From positions 1-12,576 of the forward strand of contig JAFTKI010000020.1 of the NCBI GenBank assembly GCA_017453335.1: a DNA stretch of 12,576 bases, read 5' to 3'. Of the stretch, positions 4,777 to 12,383 are shown piece after piece (the first letter of the stretch is position 1; each line of letters opens with the position of its first letter). The position numbers and the translations under genes were made by a program. The notes beneath the pieces are model-generated. The model was not told the origin of the DNA. It ran no database searches and saw only the letters and a list, made by a program, of their open reading frames with translations. Source of the stretch: Clostridia bacterium. GTDB taxonomy: Bacteria > Bacillota_A > Clostridia > Oscillospirales > CAG-272.

Positions 4777-6279
4777 TCAAGAAAACTTCTGTATATAGTA
4801 ATCCGAATATTTCTTGACCTCGTCCTCCAAGGTCGAGTATCCCATCTGCTCAGCAAGCGTTGCCTCTCCCGAGAACAGATTCACACCCAATCCCAAGCGG
4901 TTCCCTTCAATGGTAAAGCCCATTGCCGCCAGCGTGGTAGGAAAAATATCAAGGATGGTAAAGCTACGCTCAAAAACGGCGCCCTTAGGAGTGACAGCGG
5001 CGTTGATGAAGCAGTTATACACCATGCGCTCCGAGTCCTCCACGCCCTCCACCAGGATCGTATCCATGCGAGGGTGATCGCCCGTGATGATGATCACGCT
5101 GTCCTCATAAAAGGACTGCTGTTTGCACCAATCAATAAATTCCCCCAGTTGACGGTCGGCACAGCAAACGATGTTTGCTGTCTCGTTCGGATAGACCGTT
5201 TCACACTCGGAGCAAAAATAACCGCCCGTGTGGTGCAGATCAACCGTCAGCATAGTGAAGTTGAAGGGCTGACTTCCCGAAGCAAGATCCAAAAGCTCGT
5301 CCTTGGCAATCTGATAAAGGATCGCATCCTCATAGCCCCAAAATACACTGTAATCGGGTGCAATGTACCCATTATCTCTTGCCGCGTAATAATCAAAGAT
5401 CTCATAATTTCCGTGCTGCGTAAAATACAGATCACGTCCTGCGAAAGCGGCATCCGAGCCGCACAAAAACTCCTGCTTATAACCGCGCGCATTCAGAATA
5501 TCTCCCAGCGTGGTCAAGCCCGAGGCAAATTTTTCACGCTTGCCCATGTCATTTCCGCCGAGCTCTCCAACGGGGAACGAAAACGGGATCCCCGACGTGG
5601 AAGACAGCAGTGCCGCCATCGTCCAGCCCGTTCCTGTGGGATTGTGGAATCCGCCAAGCTGCCCTTCGGCTTTATCCGAAAAGGAAACATTCTCCTGTGC
5701 CAGCTCGGTCAGATTTGGCATATAGTTGTGCGGCTGATTGCCGCCCAGCTCATAGGAGGCGTAAGTAGTTTCCAGGCTTTCAACGTAAATATAGATCAAA
5801 TTTTTGGTCTTTCCGTCCGACGAGATCACAACGTCATTCGGATCCACATAATAATCCTCGTAAATGGTTGTCTTATCCAGTTGTGCGATGATGTAAGCAG
5901 GCATACGGAATTCAATCGCGGAAAAGACCAATGATCCAACCAAAACCAATGCCGTTGCGATCACACCGATCTTGCGCATCCTCTTCCAAAGATCCCGACG
6001 GAAATAAAACGAAACGGCAATCACGATATACACGCAGGCAAAGCAGATCACGGGTGGCAGACAGCTTCCCAGAATTTCGCTCACAGTATCCTCGCCCGTT
6101 CCCTTCAAGGGAGACATCATGGTATACAACAGCTCTTTGAATTCCAGATCAAAGGTTTGGCCGTACCAATGAGAAACCACGAACAGCGCCCATCCAAAGA
6201 TCAACAAAGCACCAATTACTACCGCGCTGATTGCATACAGCACCGCTTTTTTTACCGTTTGCTTGCGCTCGTCTCTCAT
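4777..6279 (-). CDS. LTA synthase / OpgB-type membrane phosphoglycerol transferase (sulfatase fold)
   Basis: A 500-residue protein: three N-terminal membrane segments (about 13-35, 73-93, 104-123), then an extracellular alkaline-phosphatase/sulfatase-fold domain (about 158-475). Visible catalytic features are YIYVESLE with Glu167 as a metal ligand, the GTGWTMAALLSS block (216-227) whose Thr220 aligns with the phosphothreonine nucleophile, FAGRDLYFTQHG (279-290), VDLHHTGG (347-353) and GDHPRMD (400-406) with Asp401 and His402 as metal ligands. The GTGWT block and the final IEGNRLGLGVNLFS resemble OpgB (MdoB) more than LtaS. Such enzymes transfer glycerol phosphate from phosphatidylglycerol onto lipoteichoic acid or glucans; the acceptor is not known here. 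Typical LtaS and OpgB have more membrane helices. The start at 6279 has GGGAGG eight bases upstream; an in-frame ATG at 6306 has no such site. It is a single gene with its own promoter. Confidence 0.88.
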   Translation of the reverse strand: MRDERKQTVKKAVLYAISAVVIGALLIFGWALFVVSHWYGQTFDLEFKELLYTMMSPLKGTGEDTVSEILGSCLPPVICFACVYIVIAVSFYFRRDLWKRMRKIGVIATALVLVGSLVFSAIEFRMPAYIIAQLDKTTIYEDYYVDPNDVVISSDGKTKNLIYIYVESLETTYASYELGGNQPHNYMPNLTELAQENVSFSDKAEGQLGGFHNPTGTGWTMAALLSSTSGIPFSFPVGELGGNDMGKREKFASGLTTLGDILNARGYKQEFLCGSDAAFAGRDLYFTQHGNYEIFDYYAARDNGYIAPDYSVFWGYEDAILYQIAKDELLDLASGSQPFNFTMLTVDLHHTGGYFCSECETVYPNETANIVCCADRQLGEFIDWCKQQSFYEDSVIIITGDHPRMDTILVEGVEDSERMVYNCFINAAVTPKGAVFERSFTILDIFPTTLAAMGFTIEGNRLGLGVNLFSGEATLAEQMGYSTLEDEVKKYSDYYIQKFS

Positions 6280-6315
6280 CAGTTTATCCTCCCTTTCAAA
6301 AAACATTTATAGTTC

Positions 6316-6345
6316 AGTATATCATAAATGAGGGCGAGAAAGCAA
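6316..6345 (-). promoter_or_regulatory. Promoter of the phosphoglycerol transferase gene
   Basis: TTGCTT (6345-6340), 18-base spacer, TATACT (6321-6316), with the start codon 36 bases further. It lies after the fakA terminator, so this gene is transcribed on its own. Confidence 0.65.
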
Positions 6346-6378
6346 TACTATTTTGTAAACAAATCTCCCAAAAGCGCG

Positions 6379-6414
6379 AAAAAAGGAGGATTTCATCGGA
6401 AATTCTCCTTTTTT
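6379..6414 (-). terminator. Intrinsic terminator of the marR-degV-fakA operon
   Basis: A 16-bp stem with one non-Watson-Crick pair (arms 6414-6399 and 6394-6379, loop CGAT on the minus strand) ends in TTTTTT and begins only 5 bases after the fakA stop codon. Because the other arm starts with AAAAAA it is also T-tailed on the plus strand. Confidence 0.92.
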
Positions 6415-6419
6415 GTTGA

Positions 6420-8090
6420 TTATTCAGCCGAAATGATATAATCGTAGATCGGTTGACCGCCATTGATCAGCACGATCTCCGCGCTGCTTCCGATCTTCTC
6501 CTGCAGAAGCTCAACAGCAGCCTGTGCGCGTGCTTCATCGATGTCTGCACCGGAAAATACCGTAACGTACGACGAGTTTGCAAACGCCTCGCCGATTGCA
6601 GCAAGGCAATCCTGCTCGTTATCAACCGAGCAGATGATCTTGCCGTCTACAAGGCCCATCAGCTGTCCATCGGTGATCTGCATTCCGTCGATCGTGGTAT
6701 CACGAACCGCGTAAGTCACCTGTGCCGTACGAACCTGGTCGATCGCGGCAGTCATTTCCGCAGTGTTGGTTGCTTCGTCGGCATCGGGGTTATAAGCGAT
6801 CAGTGCCGAAACGCCCTGCGGAACACTCTTGGTGGGCAAAACGATAACCTTCTTCTCGCTGATCATCTCTGCCGCCTGACATGCTACCATATAAATATTC
6901 TTGTTATTGGGAAGAACGTACACATACTTGGAGGGAGTGCTGTTCACACCGTCAATGATATCCTGCGTACTGGGATTCATCGTCTGACCGCCGAATACCA
7001 CGCGATCCACGCCCAGATCCAGGAACGTAGAACGGATACCGTCGCCCATGCAAACGGCAACAAAGCCAAACTCTTTTTCGATGGGAGCAACCACTGCCGC
7101 AGCCGCGGGAGCTTCCTCGGCAGTTGCCTCGGCATCAGCCTTTTCCGCCTTCTCCACCAGTGCGGTGTGCTGACGGCGCATATTCTCCACCTTCATGGTC
7201 TCGATCTCACCGTACTCCAACGCCTTTTCGATTACCTGTCCGGGATGGTTGGTGTGAACGTGTACCTTGATCATGTCCTCTGCATCCACAAAAACAGCGC
7301 TGTCTCCGATACCGCAAACCAGATCGTAAAATTCGGTTGCGGTGCCTTCACCGTAATACTGCTTCTTTTTGTTTACGATACACTCGGTACAGTAAGCAAA
7401 TACAATCGAATCGGTATCAAAATTTTCAAACGATGCTTGATTTTCGGCGCCCGCATCAAGATTCTGTGCGATCACAGGCTCAAAACGAAGTGCCGCCAGC
7501 ATACCCTGAATCAAGAACATAAAGCCGTATCCGCCCGCATCCACCACGTTTGCTTCCTTCAGAACGGGAAGCAGCTCGGGAGTCTTTGCCAGCGTCTTTT
7601 CGCCAACCTTCAGCACGTATGCAAACAAGCCCGCGGGATCATCCTTATACTTGCCCTTGCGGATTCTCTCCATCGCTTTTTCCGAGCAAACGCGCATAAC
7701 CGTCAGAATAGTTCCTTCGGTAGGCTTCATAACAGCCTTGTATGCCTCATCGGTACCGCGCTTGAACGCCTTTGCAAGATCGGCAGCGGTTGCTACCTCC
7801 AAGCCCTTGAGCGACTTCGCCATACCGCGGAAGAAGAGCGACAGGATCGCTCCCGAGTTTCCGCGTGCCGAACGCAAGACCATGTTGGAGATCTTGTCTG
7901 CACAGTCGGAAACCGTTCCGTCGTAATTATTCAATGTACGAACCGACACCATGGTCAGCGTCATATTGATACCCGTATCTCCGTCCGGAACGGGAAATAC
8001 GTTCATATTATTGATCGTTATTTTATTGTTATCCAGCGCATTCGCGGCGGATATGACCATATCGCATAAAGTTTGACCGTCAATTACCAT
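6420..8090 (-). CDS. fakA: Fatty acid kinase FakA (DAK2/DhaL domain, YloV family)
   Basis: A 556-residue protein. It has an N-terminal DhaL-type kinase domain (about 1-205) with the Mg-ATP motif NVFPVPDGDTGINM (30-43, Asp36, Asp38, and the following Asp-Thr-Gly), ARGNSGAILS (75-84) and VDAGGYGFMF (183-192). A middle domain follows (about 225-300) with CTEC (234-237) and HVHT (277-280); FakA middle domains bind zinc through Cys and His at such positions. After an alanine-rich linker (315-337) comes a C-terminal DegV-like domain (340-556). FakA phosphorylates fatty acids held by a DegV/FakB protein, making acyl-phosphate for the PlsX/PlsY phospholipid route; it acts in the cytosol at the membrane. 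The ATG at 8090 follows degV by five bases, and its AGAGG ribosome site overlaps the degV stop, so translation is probably coupled. Length and domains are normal for the family. Confidence 0.95.
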   Translation of the reverse strand: MVIDGQTLCDMVISAANALDNNKITINNMNVFPVPDGDTGINMTLTMVSVRTLNNYDGTVSDCADKISNMVLRSARGNSGAILSLFFRGMAKSLKGLEVATAADLAKAFKRGTDEAYKAVMKPTEGTILTVMRVCSEKAMERIRKGKYKDDPAGLFAYVLKVGEKTLAKTPELLPVLKEANVVDAGGYGFMFLIQGMLAALRFEPVIAQNLDAGAENQASFENFDTDSIVFAYCTECIVNKKKQYYGEGTATEFYDLVCGIGDSAVFVDAEDMIKVHVHTNHPGQVIEKALEYGEIETMKVENMRRQHTALVEKAEKADAEATAEEAPAAAAVVAPIEKEFGFVAVCMGDGIRSTFLDLGVDRVVFGGQTMNPSTQDIIDGVNSTPSKYVYVLPNNKNIYMVACQAAEMISEKKVIVLPTKSVPQGVSALIAYNPDADEATNTAEMTAAIDQVRTAQVTYAVRDTTIDGMQITDGQLMGLVDGKIICSVDNEQDCLAAIGEAFANSSYVTVFSGADIDEARAQAAVELLQEKIGSSAEIVLINGGQPIYDYIISAE

Positions 8091-8095
8091 ACGTG

Positions 8096-8962
8096 TTACC
8101 TCTCATTTCCAAGGAAGAACAGTGCCAGCGTACCGGGGCCTGAATGAGCGCCGATTACCGGTCCTACAAAGTTGATCTCAATTTGAGCATAACCCAATTC
8201 CGTACGAATACGGTTTGCAAGATATTGTGCATCATCCTCACAATCGCCGTGGCTGATAAAGATTGCACTGTTACCTTCGGGAAGAACGCTTCCCTTCATG
8301 CGTTCAAACAACGCATCGATCGATGCTTTTCTGCCACGCGCTGTGGTAACCTTGGTCAGCTTACCCGCGTTGTCAACATGCATAACGGGCTTGATTCCCA
8401 GCATCGTTCCCACAACAGCGGTAGCCGCACTGACACGACCGCCTCTTTTCAGGAAGAACAGATCGTCCACCGTGAACCAGTGGCACAGGTTCATCTTTGT
8501 GTTTTCCACGTAATCACGAACCGCATCGATATCCTCGCCGCTTTCCTTCTTCTTTGCAGCATAGTAAACAAGAAGTCCCTGTCCCATAGAAGCACACAGC
8601 GTATCAACCGCATAAAGCTTTCTGTCGGGATACTTTTCGGAAAGCTCCTTCAACGCAACGGCTCCCGCATTAAAGGTACCGCTGAGTCCGGAAGAAAAAC
8701 CAAGGTAGAGAAGATCTACGTCTTTCTCCTCCAGAACCTTCCCAAAGCTATCAAGGAATCTGTCGATATTGACCGCCGCCGTGGTCGCCCCCTTTTTCGC
8801 GCGCAGATCTGCGTAAAAAGCCTTCGGCTCCACGCAATCATTCGGCTTCGGTTCTTCCCCGTCCATGATCACTTCGAGTTGAATGGTTTGTACACCGAGC
8901 GATGCCGCCATTTCTTTTGTAAGGTCGGTCGCTGAATCGGTGAAAATTACAAAATCTCTCAT
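8096..8962 (-). CDS. DegV family fatty-acid-binding protein (FakB-like)
   Basis: A 288-residue two-domain DegV protein. Marks are FTDSATDLT (7-15) at the N-terminus, TTAAVN (60-65) and GFSSGLSGTF (88-97), which in FakB proteins supply the Thr and Ser side chains that hold the fatty-acid carboxylate, KRGGRVS in the middle, and GPVIGAHSGPGTLALFF near the end. FakB proteins carry a fatty acid in a buried tunnel and present it to FakA. The pairing with fakA, five bases away, makes that role likely; chain preference cannot be read. The start at 8962 has GAGG upstream, overlapping the marR stop (TGA 8974-8972); the gap between the genes is nine bases. Confidence 0.93.
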   Translation of the reverse strand: MRDFVIFTDSATDLTKEMAASLGVQTIQLEVIMDGEEPKPNDCVEPKAFYADLRAKKGATTAAVNIDRFLDSFGKVLEEKDVDLLYLGFSSGLSGTFNAGAVALKELSEKYPDRKLYAVDTLCASMGQGLLVYYAAKKKESGEDIDAVRDYVENTKMNLCHWFTVDDLFFLKRGGRVSAATAVVGTMLGIKPVMHVDNAGKLTKVTTARGRKASIDALFERMKGSVLPEGNSAIFISHGDCEDDAQYLANRIRTELGYAQIEINFVGPVIGAHSGPGTLALFFLGNER

Positions 8963-8971
8963 AAAAAATCC

Positions 8972-9481
8972 TCACTCTGTTTTCATTGTATTCGAAACAG
9001 AACCCTTACAGGAAACATCTACGAGCTGAGATATTTCCAAAAGATTCTCGGACAATTTTTCCAAAGTACTGTAGAAAGAGGACAATTCCTCTTCGGTGAT
9101 GTTTTTATCGGCAGCGAACTGGATCTGATTTCCCAAATCCGAAATACTCTTGGCTAAATCCTTGCCTTTTTCTGTCAGATAAATACGGGAATTGTAATTT
9201 TTTCTTTTTCCGTGAGCGGTTTTACACATATCAATGTACCCCAGCTCATACAAATCCTCGATCTCACGCGAGATCAAGGAACGGGAGATCATCGTTTTCG
9301 AGGCAAGCTCTGCGGCAGTCAATCCATCCTCATGCAATAGCAATTCATAAACCCAAAAAATATGAACGCTTTTCACACCGAGATCGGGCGCTAAGTCGAT
9401 TTTCAAACGATTGATATTTTTATGAATTCCGTCGATTAAAAGGCAAAATCTATAAAAACGGTCGTAATTCAACTGCTGCAA
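8972..9481 (-). CDS. MarR family transcriptional regulator, TTG start
   Basis: A 169-residue winged-helix protein. Helices at about 7-50 lead to the HTH (LTAAELASKTMISRSLISREIEDLYELGYI, 54-83), a basic wing (HGKRKNYNSRIYLTEKG, 90-106), and C-terminal dimerisation helices (107-155). The final 15 residues are polar. No in-frame ATG is available before the HTH; the TTG at 9481-9479 has a perfect AAAGGAG seven bases upstream, so it is the start. It is the first gene of an operon with degV and fakA. MarR-type FabT regulates fatty-acid synthesis in streptococci, and by analogy this protein may sense acyl groups, but its effector is not visible. Inverted repeats at its own promoter suggest autoregulation. 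Confidence 0.9.
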   Translation of the reverse strand: MQQLNYDRFYRFCLLIDGIHKNINRLKIDLAPDLGVKSVHIFWVYELLLHEDGLTAAELASKTMISRSLISREIEDLYELGYIDMCKTAHGKRKNYNSRIYLTEKGKDLAKSISDLGNQIQFAADKNITEEELSSFYSTLEKLSENLLEISQLVDVSCKGSVSNTMKTE

Positions 9482-9488
9482 CGGAGGT

Positions 9489-9495
9489 CTCCTTT
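9489..9495 (-). promoter_or_regulatory. Ribosome binding site deciding the marR TTG start
   Basis: AAAGGAG lies seven bases before the TTG. The adjoining GGAGACCTCC is a 10-base palindrome, so the site could be partly hidden in a small hairpin. Confidence 0.8.
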
Positions 9496-9516
9496 CAAAG
9501 AAAACTGATCAGTATA

Positions 9517-9546
9517 TGTTCACTTGTAAACATCATACACATGTAT
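9517..9546. promoter_or_regulatory. Candidate MarR operators at the marR-degV-fakA promoter
   Basis: Two inverted repeats lie side by side. ATGTTCAC-TT-GTAAACAT (9516-9533) is an 8-2-8 palindrome with one mismatch, located in the early transcribed region. ATACA-CA-TGTAT (9535-9546) is a perfect 5-2-5 palindrome that overlaps the -10 box. Their size fits MarR dimer sites, and either would block transcription when bound. Confidence 0.65.
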
Positions 9547-9573
9547 TATAACACAAATATCCATTTTTGTCAA
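9545..9573 (-). promoter_or_regulatory. Sigma-A promoter of the marR-degV-fakA operon
   Basis: Perfect TTGACA (9573-9568), 17-base spacer, perfect TATAAT (9550-9545). Such a strong unaided promoter fits control by repression. The AT-rich DNA from 9574 to 9697, up to the rplQ terminator, shows no gene or other signal I can support. Confidence 0.92.
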
Positions 9574-9697
9574 CCTCTTTCTGCCGAAACAATCTCTTTT
9601 TGCGTTATTATTTTCAAAAAAAGCACAATTAAATGGTTTTTTATTAATAAATTTTATTCTGTCAACCGTTGTTCAAGTACCGTTTTTCTTTTTTTGC

Positions 9698-9737
9698 AAA
9701 AAGAAAAACAGCCGTCAAGAATGTTCTTGACGGCTGT
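9698..9737 (-). terminator. Terminator of the ribosomal protein/rpoA operon after rplQ
   Basis: A perfect 14-bp stem (9737-9724 with 9721-9708) with a nominal 2-base loop, in practice a loop of four to six, is followed by TTTTCTTTTT. The T-rich tail can itself pair with an A-rich stretch just beyond (GTTTTTCTTTTT and AAAAAGAAAAAC on the plus strand, 9682-9709), which is unusual. Confidence 0.93.
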
Positions 9738-9755
9738 CAACGGCTTTAAAGAGCA

Positions 9756-10178
9756 TTAGTTGCTCTTTTCCTCGGTCTTCTTAGAAGCCTTCTTGGAAGC
9801 CTTATCCTCTGCCTTTGCATCGGCAGCAGGAGTATAATCGATCAGCTTTACGAGAGCCATTTCAGCGGCATCGCCTCTGCGAGCACCCAGCTTGAAGATC
9901 TGAGTGTATCCGCCCTGACGGTCCTCATACATGGGAGCAATCTCAGCGAACAGCTTGCTTACAACATCCTCTTTGGTGATGTATGCCAAAGCTGCACGAC
10001 GGCTTGCCAGGGTATTTTTCTTACCAAGCGTAATCATTTTTTCTGCCATGGAACGAACTTCCTTTGCTCTGGTGAGCGTGGTCTCGATCTGTCCGTTCTC
10101 AAGCAGTAAGGTAACCATACCGCGAAGCATTGCTGTTCTATGGGCGGTAGGTCTGCCAAGTTTTCTGGTTCCGGGCAT
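9756..10178 (-). CDS. rplQ: 50S ribosomal protein L17
   Basis: A 140-residue L17 with the diagnostic N-terminus MPGTRKLGR, then HRTAMLRGM and the [17 protein letters not shown] block (38-54), and [26 protein letters not shown] (86-111). The last 24 residues form a charged Ala/Lys/Glu tail longer than in the core family. L17 sits near the exit tunnel of the large subunit. It is the last gene of the operon, 63 bases after rpoA, with GGAGGG before its ATG and a strong terminator after it. Confidence 0.97.
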   Translation of the reverse strand: MPGTRKLGRPTAHRTAMLRGMVTLLLENGQIETTLTRAKEVRSMAEKMITLGKKNTLASRRAALAYITKEDVVSKLFAEIAPMYEDRQGGYTQIFKLGARRGDAAEMALVKLIDYTPAADAKAEDKASKKASKKTEEKSN

Positions 10179-10241
10179 TTTCTATTCCCTCCTTCTGCTA
10201 TTTACGAATCGTTAATGTTCAGTTTGGTAATCGGCCGTGGA

Positions 10242-11216
10242 TCATTCCTCGTCCTTCTTCAGTTCCAATCCCAAGGAGTGGAGCTTCTGAATAACCTCTT
10301 CCAAGGACTTCTTACCAAGGTTACGGACTTTAATCATGTCCTCTTCAGTACGGTTGATCAGATCTTCAACCGTGTTAATGCCTGCGCGCTTCAAGCAGTT
10401 GAAGCTACGAACAGACATGTCAAGTTCCTCAATGGTCATCTCAAGGACTTTCTCCTTGATGGTTTCTTCACGTTCAACCATAATCTCTGCCTTCTTTGCT
10501 TCATCAGACAAATCCACAAACAAGTTGAGATGCTCGTTGAGAATCTTGGCGCCAAGGGAAATCGCTTCCTTTGCGGAAATAGTTCCGTTTGTCAGGATTT
10601 CCAGAGTCAGTTTATCGTAATCCGTAATGTTACCTACACGAGTATTGTCCACGGTATAATTTACGTTATACACGGGAGTATAGATCGAGTCGGTGTAAAT
10701 GGTTCCGATGGGAGCGGAAGTTGCTGCACCAAGGATCTGCGTGTGCAGCTGCTTGTTCTTATCCTGAGATACGTATCCACGTCCGCTGGAGAAGGTCAAT
10801 TCCATATAGAATCTCTCGTTCTCGCCAACAGTTGCGATGTGGTGATCGGGATTCAGGATCTCGATATCGGAATCCTGCTTGATGTCGCCTGCGGTAACGT
10901 CCTTTTCACCGGTGACATCGATCACAACGGTCTTGGGACCTGCGCAGTGCATCTTTGCGGTAATTCCCTTTACGTTCAGCACGATCTCTGTTACGTCCTC
11001 GGCAACGCCGGGAACAGTGGAGAACTCATGCAAAACGCCATCGATCTTAATGCTGGTAACAGCAACACCGGGCAGCGAGCTGAGAAGCACTCTGCGCAGG
11101 GAGTTACCAAGTGTGATACCGTAACCGCGTTCCAGGGGCTCAACGATAAATGTACCGTGCGCGCCATCCTCGCTCATGTCTACGGTTGTGATATTCGGCT
11201 TTTCAATCTCAATCAT
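10242..11216 (-). CDS. rpoA: DNA-directed RNA polymerase subunit alpha
   Basis: A 324-residue alpha subunit. The N-terminal assembly domain (about 1-230) has the signature [25 protein letters not shown] (26-50) that contacts beta and beta-prime. A flexible linker leads to the C-terminal domain (about 250-318, [23 protein letters not shown] ... [12 protein letters not shown]), which binds UP elements and activators. The ATG at 11216 follows AGGAGGT. The 104-base spacer from rpsD is longer than other gaps in this operon and is structured. Length is close to other Bacillota alpha subunits. Confidence 0.98.
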   Translation of the reverse strand: MIEIEKPNITTVDMSEDGAHGTFIVEPLERGYGITLGNSLRRVLLSSLPGVAVTSIKIDGVLHEFSTVPGVAEDVTEIVLNVKGITAKMHCAGPKTVVIDVTGEKDVTAGDIKQDSDIEILNPDHHIATVGENERFYMELTFSSGRGYVSQDKNKQLHTQILGAATSAPIGTIYTDSIYTPVYNVNYTVDNTRVGNITDYDKLTLEILTNGTISAKEAISLGAKILNEHLNLFVDLSDEAKKAEIMVEREETIKEKVLEMTIEELDMSVRSFNCLKRAGINTVEDLINRTEEDMIKVRNLGKKSLEEVIQKLHSLGLELKKDEE

Positions 11217-11260
11217 TCCAAATAAAACCTCCTAATAATCATTTCAAAATCGCTATGGGG

Positions 11261-11324
11261 CTGATGCGAAGCAAAACGTGAGCATCCACGTAATCCGCAT
11301 CGTTTTGGAAAGCAATGGGATTAC
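11261..11324 (-). promoter_or_regulatory. Structured rpsD-rpoA spacer with potential pseudoknot
   Basis: Stem 1: GTAATCC-CAT (11324-11315, starting in the rpsD stop codon) pairs with ATG-C-GGATTAC (11300-11290, one bulged C). Its loop contains CAAAACG (11307-11301), perfectly complementary to CGTTTTG (11278-11272) downstream, which would make an H-type pseudoknot. Competing options are ACGTG-GATGCT-CACGT (11291-11276) and GATGCG (11301-11296) with CGCATC (11268-11263). Ribosomal protein S4 in E. coli represses its operon by binding an mRNA pseudoknot, so a link to S4 feedback is conceivable but inferred. Confidence 0.5.
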
Positions 11325-11947
11325 TTGGAATAGAGCTCGACGATCAACTGTTCGTTGAAATCAAAGTCAACGTCTTCGCGTGCGGGCAGGTTTACAACCT
11401 TAGCGGTCATAGCGTCTGCCTTAACCTCCAACCACTTGGGAGCGGTTGCGGTTGCTGCACTTTCAGCCAAAGCCTTGAACTTCACGGAATCACGGCTGGT
11501 CTCCTTAACAGCGACCTCATCGCCTGCCTTAACGATAATGGAAGGAATGTTTACCTTCTTACCGTTGAGGGTGAAATGTCCGTGCAGAACCAGCTGACGA
11601 GCTTCCTTATGAGAAGCGGCAAAGCCCATTCTGTAAACAACATTGTCGAGACGACGCTCCAAGAGACAGATCAGGTTTTCACCGGTCATACCCTCTTTAC
11701 GAGCAGCTTCCTCATAGTAATTCACGAACTGTCTCTCCAGGACACCGTAGTATCTTCTGGTCTTCTGCTTCTCACGCATCTGCAGTCCGTACTCTCTCAT
11801 TTTCTTGTTTGCTGCGCCATGCTGACCGGGAGCAGTGCTTCTACGGTCGAGTGCGCACTTACCGGAGGTGCAACGGTCGCCCTTCAAAAAGAGCTTCGTT
11901 CCCTCTCTGCGGCAGAGTCTGCAAACAGGTCCAGTATATCTTGCCAT
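11321..11947 (-). CDS. rpsD: 30S ribosomal protein S4, zinc-binding form
   Basis: A 208-residue S4. The N-terminal region has four cysteines (Cys9, Cys12, Cys26, Cys31) in the zinc-finger arrangement of the C+ form of S4. The S4 RNA-binding domain follows (about 98-160, with [38 protein letters not shown]). S4 is a primary 16S rRNA binder that starts small-subunit assembly and in several bacteria controls its own mRNA. The ATG at 11947 has GGAGGT eight bases upstream. It lies 22 bases after rpsK, in the usual order rpsM-rpsK-rpsD-rpoA-rplQ. Confidence 0.97.
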   Translation of the reverse strand: MARYTGPVCRLCRREGTKLFLKGDRCTSGKCALDRRSTAPGQHGAANKKMREYGLQMREKQKTRRYYGVLERQFVNYYEEAARKEGMTGENLICLLERRLDNVVYRMGFAASHKEARQLVLHGHFTLNGKKVNIPSIIVKAGDEVAVKETSRDSVKFKALAESAATATAPKWLEVKADAMTAKVVNLPAREDVDFDFNEQLIVELYSK

Positions 11948-11969
11948 AGTTTTTTACCTCCAGGATGAA

Positions 11970-12368
11970 TTAAACGCGTCTGCGCTTAGGCGGACGGCAA
12001 CCGTTGTGAGGAACGGGGGTAACGTCCTTAATCATGGTGATCTGCAGACCCACGGTCTCCAATGCGCGAATTGCGGATTCACGTCCGGAACCGGGACCCT
12101 TTACAAACACCTCTACGCTCTTCAGGCCATGCTCCATTGCTGCCTTTGCTGCAGTTTCGGAAGCGGACTGAGCTGCGAAGGGAGTGGATTTTCTGGAGCC
12201 CTTGAATCCGAGCTCACCGGCAGATGCCCAAGAAATCGTGTTGCCCTGCACGTCGGAAATGGTTACGATCGTGTTATTGAAGGTAGCCTGAATGTGTACC
12301 GAGCCCTTCTCGATATTTTTTCTCTCGCGGCGCTTCTTGACAACTTTTTTTGCTGCTACTTTTGCCAT
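11970..12368 (-). CDS. rpsK: 30S ribosomal protein S11
   Basis: A 132-residue S11 with a basic N-terminus ([12 protein letters not shown]), the [15 protein letters not shown] block, [31 protein letters not shown] and the C-terminal [18 protein letters not shown] that is diagnostic for the family. S11 lies in the platform of the small subunit by the Shine-Dalgarno helix. Its start at 12368 has AAAGGAG upstream, which overlaps the end of rpsM; the gap is 15 bases. Confidence 0.98.
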   Translation of the reverse strand: MAKVAAKKVVKKRRERKNIEKGSVHIQATFNNTIVTISDVQGNTISWASAGELGFKGSRKSTPFAAQSASETAAKAAMEHGLKSVEVFVKGPGSGRESAIRALETVGLQITMIKDVTPVPHNGCRPPKRRRV

Positions 12369-12383
12369 TTTTATGCCACTCCT

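Noticed and set aside
4648..5934. 428-residue plus-strand reading frame
   Set aside because: Antisense of the phosphoglycerol transferase gene; no start signal and no protein-like domain pattern.
6453..8069. 538-residue plus-strand reading frame
   Set aside because: Antisense shadow of fakA produced by its codon bias; rich in Cys, His and Arg, without a ribosome site or family resemblance.
8144..8935. 263-residue plus-strand reading frame
   Set aside because: Antisense shadow of the DegV gene with no start signal.
10140..11225. 361-residue plus-strand reading frame
   Set aside because: Antisense shadow of rpoA; the real gene on the minus strand is certain.
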